NCBI GenBank assembly: GCA_036897485.1
Contig: JAYMTF010000999.1
Location: 1 to 27,427 of the forward strand
Length of the DNA stretch: 27,427 bases
Source of the DNA: Pelargonium nanum
Lineage: Eukaryota; Streptophyta; Magnoliopsida; Geraniales; Geraniaceae
Reading direction: 5' to 3'
Numbering within the stretch: position 1 is the first letter of the stretch; every line of letters starts with the position of its first letter. Positions 24,331-27,427 of the stretch are shown one piece after another. Position numbers and translations under genes: made by a program. The notes under the pieces are model-generated. The model was not told the origin of the DNA and searched no databases. It was given only the letters and a program-made list of their open reading frames with translations.

Positions 24331-27300
24331 TCAAGAATCTTCTTCAAAACTCAATTTTCTCTTACCATGAACATTATTCTTGAGCTCATCAACTCTCTGG
24401 GCAATGTCAGAACCTGGTTCATGCGTGAACACAATGTCCACGTCCAGTGAAGCCGTCGGGAGAGATAGTAGCAATTCTTGCGTTGATGTTACTGTTTCCA
24501 TTGAGCATAGTCCGGAGAATTCGATCCCGAACTGTTGGAGCACTGGAGCATTTCTGATGATATAGCTAGCGAAATCGAGCTCGAGCTGTCTTGGTTGGAA
24601 GCTTTTGATCCAGACAACCTTCATGTGATGTGAAAGGCTGTCCGAGAGCTCCCTCATGTCCCAAAACAATGACTCGTCGTATGGAAGCTCTGAGACAATG
24701 TTGCGCGGCTGGCTCTCATCAATCTAAGTCAGCAAACAAAGTGTCCAAAAATAAGTGCACAAAAATGTTATTAATGCTATGTACTGTGTGCATATATGTG
24801 GCTTATGATATACAAAATATTGGACCCTCGAAATGCTATCGATGTTAGTTGTACAAATTACGAATGTGTGCATGCGCATGGGCACATCCAGACCATTTAG
24901 CTTCGTTTAGTTGGCCCAGTTTAGTCTTATTCAACCCAAATTGATACATGAGATATGTAGTCCGACTCGTGGTCAATGAGACATAGTCCATGGTTCACCA
25001 AACAACATGCGGTCTCCACGACCCGGTACAAAATACTCATTTAAACACATGTCCAGATTCAAAGTATGTAGCTTATTATATATTTTCTTCACCAATCAGA
25101 ATCAGAGAGCTACATATATATTTCTATAATTAGCTCTTAGGGGATCATGTACAAGACACAATTACACACTTACAATATGTTAAGTTTGATTTACTTACTC
25201 TTAAACTGGATGGGTTTTTCGGTGCAACGGACTCGTCTTCTTCTAACGGGTATTCATCCTGTGTAAAAAAAAGTTGAGTAAATCATGCACCCACATCTAC
25301 AAAAGTCCTTAGACGATATCAACAACAAATTGAGAAACATGGCATCAAGGACTTAACTATGTGTAGCAATCCGGACAACTATATACAATTTTTAAATGAA
25401 ATTTTCAAATTTAATATGCCAAGTTGATAATACTAGAATATACTTGAGCAGCTTTCTTTTTAATTTTTCTCTCTCTATATATATGTAGTATGTAGTAGAA
25501 ATCGTTCAAGAAAGCAACCATCAAAATATAAAATGAGGCTAAAAAACTATGAAATGCAAGTATAACTGAAGAACATACAAGGACAGTGATGTAAAGAGTG
25601 TTGAGACATTTGCAAACTCGGAAGATCTTGGAGAGGACAATCTGAGCTTTGATTATGTTAAGATCGAAGGTGACCGTTAGAACCGATAAATTCTCAATTG
25701 GATAGTTGTCGTCCATCAATCTGTATGTCGAGTTATCATCTTCTCCAGCAGGCCGACATTTCTAAACCAGAAGCAAGAAATGATCAGGGATAATTAATAG
25801 ATATACAAATGGTTAGTGATGAGTGTTTTGAAGAAATTAGAGATAAATGGGAAAATACATAGCCTAAGTGCATAAATTCAAACAAAGCCTTAGTTATGCA
25901 CACAAAATAACATATTTTAATTAAAGTGCATGAATTCAAATGTTATAAATTGTATTCTATTTTACGATTAGTGTCTTGATTTTTATTTTAAAAATTAAAA
26001 AAAGTTAGTTGATATTATATATTTTCTTTTGTATCTCAAGGACACTATCCTTGATTATTGAGTCAACTTTTGACACATTCTTTAATATTTATTTTGACAT
26101 TTTATAGGCTGCGTGAGTGGAAAGAGCGCTTGCGTTCGATTCCCGCTCAACACACTAATGGGGAGAAGAGAAGGCTTTAACTGTGAACAAACCTCGAACG
26201 AGAATTTGTCTGAGTTTAGTAAAACGACTTAAAGATGTCAACCGCAAATATGCAAACCCGCTCAGAAATCAATGGTATAAATGGAAAAAAAAAAAAGTTG
26301 ACTCAATGATTTAAGACACAATTTTGAATTTTATATAAAAATAGTGGATTTGAACGGGGTATTTATTAGAATTCTCTTTTATTGTGAAGCTAAATTTGTT
26401 AGTCAAATTTTTGAACCAATTGTTAGTCAAATTTAATGTCTAGGAATGGATAGTAAATTGAAGATTTCAGATAAAATATTAAAGACGAATTTTAAGGAAA
26501 CGTGTGAAAATAAAAAAATATTTTAGACAAGCATTAGAAACTTACTATAAGACCACAGCACCGTTCAAGAAAGCTCATGTTCTTCCAGCTCTTTCTTCCT
26601 TCTTCCTTGAGATCGTATGTTTTACTACTTTTAGTCATCTCATTGTCGCCGCCGACGCGAAGCTCACTCAAATTAGGAGTGTACAGCCCTATCTGCGTCG
26701 TCCCCGCCGTCGTGCTGTTCACAACCAGCTTCTTCAAGCCACTGGCGTGCACGTCCATTTCATCCAAAACCAAGTCCTCAAGCTCCAAGAACTTGAGGTT
26801 CTTGTGGAAGATCTTCAGCACCTTAAAACCTCTACACCAAATGATACTCAACTTCTCCAACAAAGCGCAGTTAAACAAAACCCTAACTAGGGTTTCACTT
26901 CCCATTCGAACCTGAACCAATTTTAGGGTTACCAGATTCGTGCACCCAAGAAATGGTGACGCGTTCGGGAGAGGGTAATTCTTGAGGCTCAAGTAACTGA
27001 GTGTCTGGCATCGAAACGAGCCTTCAAGAAGCTGAAAATCGGTTTCGATGTACCAAGAATCCGGCGAGTTGATTCGGCGCATGCGAGTGGTTCGATTCAG
27101 GTGGAGCTCTTGAATGGCCTTATCGGACTTGAGGCGGTTGATCCATTTGTGGACTAGATATTTCTCGTCCACGCCGGCGAAATGGCCGTGGATCAGCGTG
27201 CAGCTCCGCAGCGGCGCCTTGTGGGCGGCTATGACTCCGTCCACCGTTTCCATGGCTCGACCGTCGTTGTCCAAGAAGGCTAAGAAGGCGTCCATGGATT

Positions 27301-27427
27301 GATCAAAATTATAATTATAAGTGGGCACTCCCAATGTAGATATATAAAAATCATGAATTGGTTGTGGTGGTGGTGGTGGTAGCGGCGGGGATTCGTGCGT
27401 TGTGCGGTGGTCGCAATTGGGGGGTTG
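24331..27427 (-). CDS. F-box/FBD/LRR-like protein, 5' end outside window, F-box core absent
   Basis: Four exons on the minus strand: (edge)27427-26546, 25761-25579, 25258-25199 and 24723-24331; all in phase. From the internal ATG at 27295 they give 461 residues; the frame stays open to the window edge, 44 codons further. The first exon matches the post-F-box region of plant F-box/LRR proteins: VPTYNYNFD, leucine-rich stretches (LSYLSLKNY, NLVTLKLVQV, LLEKLSIIWC, LKFLELEDL). The last exon contains an FBD-like segment (MKVVWIKSF...ELDFASYIIRNAPVLQQF). Such proteins normally select substrates for SCF ubiquitin ligases. Just before VPTYNYNFD the open frame reads a Pro run, then IHDFYISTL, which resembles the start of an F-box (ISTLPD...), but about 30-35 core residues expected between are missing. 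No ATG in frame is visible upstream of 27295. It may be a degenerate or F-box-less member, or the boundary may hide an intron. Confidence 0.75.
24905..25003. mobile_element. Possible short MITE in intron 3 of the F-box-like gene
   Basis: GTTTAGTTGGCC (24905-24916) and ggttcaccaaac (24992-25003) are imperfect inverted repeats, with 9 of 12 positions complementary. The 99-base element has no coding capacity. Ends of the GTTTGGT type are common in plant MITEs. No clear target-site duplication was seen, so this is tentative. Confidence 0.25.
26053..26310. repeat. Near-perfect inverted repeat flanking SINE copy 2
   Basis: gattattgagtcaactttt (26053-26071) and aaaagttgactcaatgat (26293-26310) are reverse complements except for one mismatch. 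They enclose the SINE-like element and its A tract. In the pre-mRNA of the F-box-like gene (intron 1) they could pair and loop out the element. Confidence 0.7.
26108..26296 (+). mobile_element. tRNA-derived SINE, copy 2 (5'-truncated, A-tailed)
   Basis: It starts at gctgcgtgag, has an excellent Pol III B box gttcgattccc (26132-26142), and aligns with the right-hand part of the copy at 15918-16103: ccgctcaacaca, tttaactgtgaa, ctcgaacgagaattt, gacttaaagatgtcaaccgc. It lacks the A-box head found in copy 1 and ends in a run of 12 A. It is inserted in intron 1 of the F-box-like gene, antisense to that gene. Confidence 0.7.

Overview
This is nuclear DNA from a flowering plant. Genes are split by AT-rich GT-AG introns, and every gene that can be named has a plant-specific relative (a CYP72A P450, an X8 protein, a plastid solanesyl diphosphate synthase, a plastid CHI-fold fatty-acid-binding protein). 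The gene families fit a core eudicot; the species cannot be fixed from the sequence. All exon joins were worked out by hand from splice signals, phase and similarity to remembered family members, without transcript data.

Layout, left to right: an AT-rich 5' flank; a short membrane-anchored receptor-like kinase on + (1586-3198); convergent to it, a CHI-fold plastid fatty-acid-binding protein of the FAP3 type on - (3922-6383); a divergent intergenic stretch; a small secreted X8 protein on + (7630-8454); about 3 kb without a recognisable gene; solanesyl diphosphate synthase on + (11551-15466); a SINE and a cluster of site II elements, then mitochondrial inner membrane protease subunit 1 on + (16297-18216); a promoter-like, hairpin-rich unit of unknown nature at 19700-20020; a complete CYP72A P450 on - (21091-23431); and an F-box/FBD/LRR-like gene on - (24331 to the right edge) whose F-box core appears to be missing.

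The first five genes probably form an old collinear block. By recalled Arabidopsis locus names, the kinase, X8 protein and SPS match neighbours At1g78530/At1g78520/At1g78510, while FAP3 and IMP1 match neighbours At1g53520/At1g53530. The window interleaves the two sets, as expected of an ancestral order that was later split between duplicated Arabidopsis segments. Functionally they serve plastid prenylquinone supply (SPS), plastid fatty-acid handling (FAP3), mitochondrial protein maturation (IMP1), cell-wall glucan binding (X8) and signalling (kinase). They are neighbours, not an operon or a biosynthetic cluster. The P450 and F-box genes on the right belong to fast-evolving families.

Repeats include two copies of one tRNA-derived SINE family, duplications inside three introns, a (TA)n microsatellite and two possible MITEs. 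The least explained part of the window is the unit at 19.7-20.0 kb.
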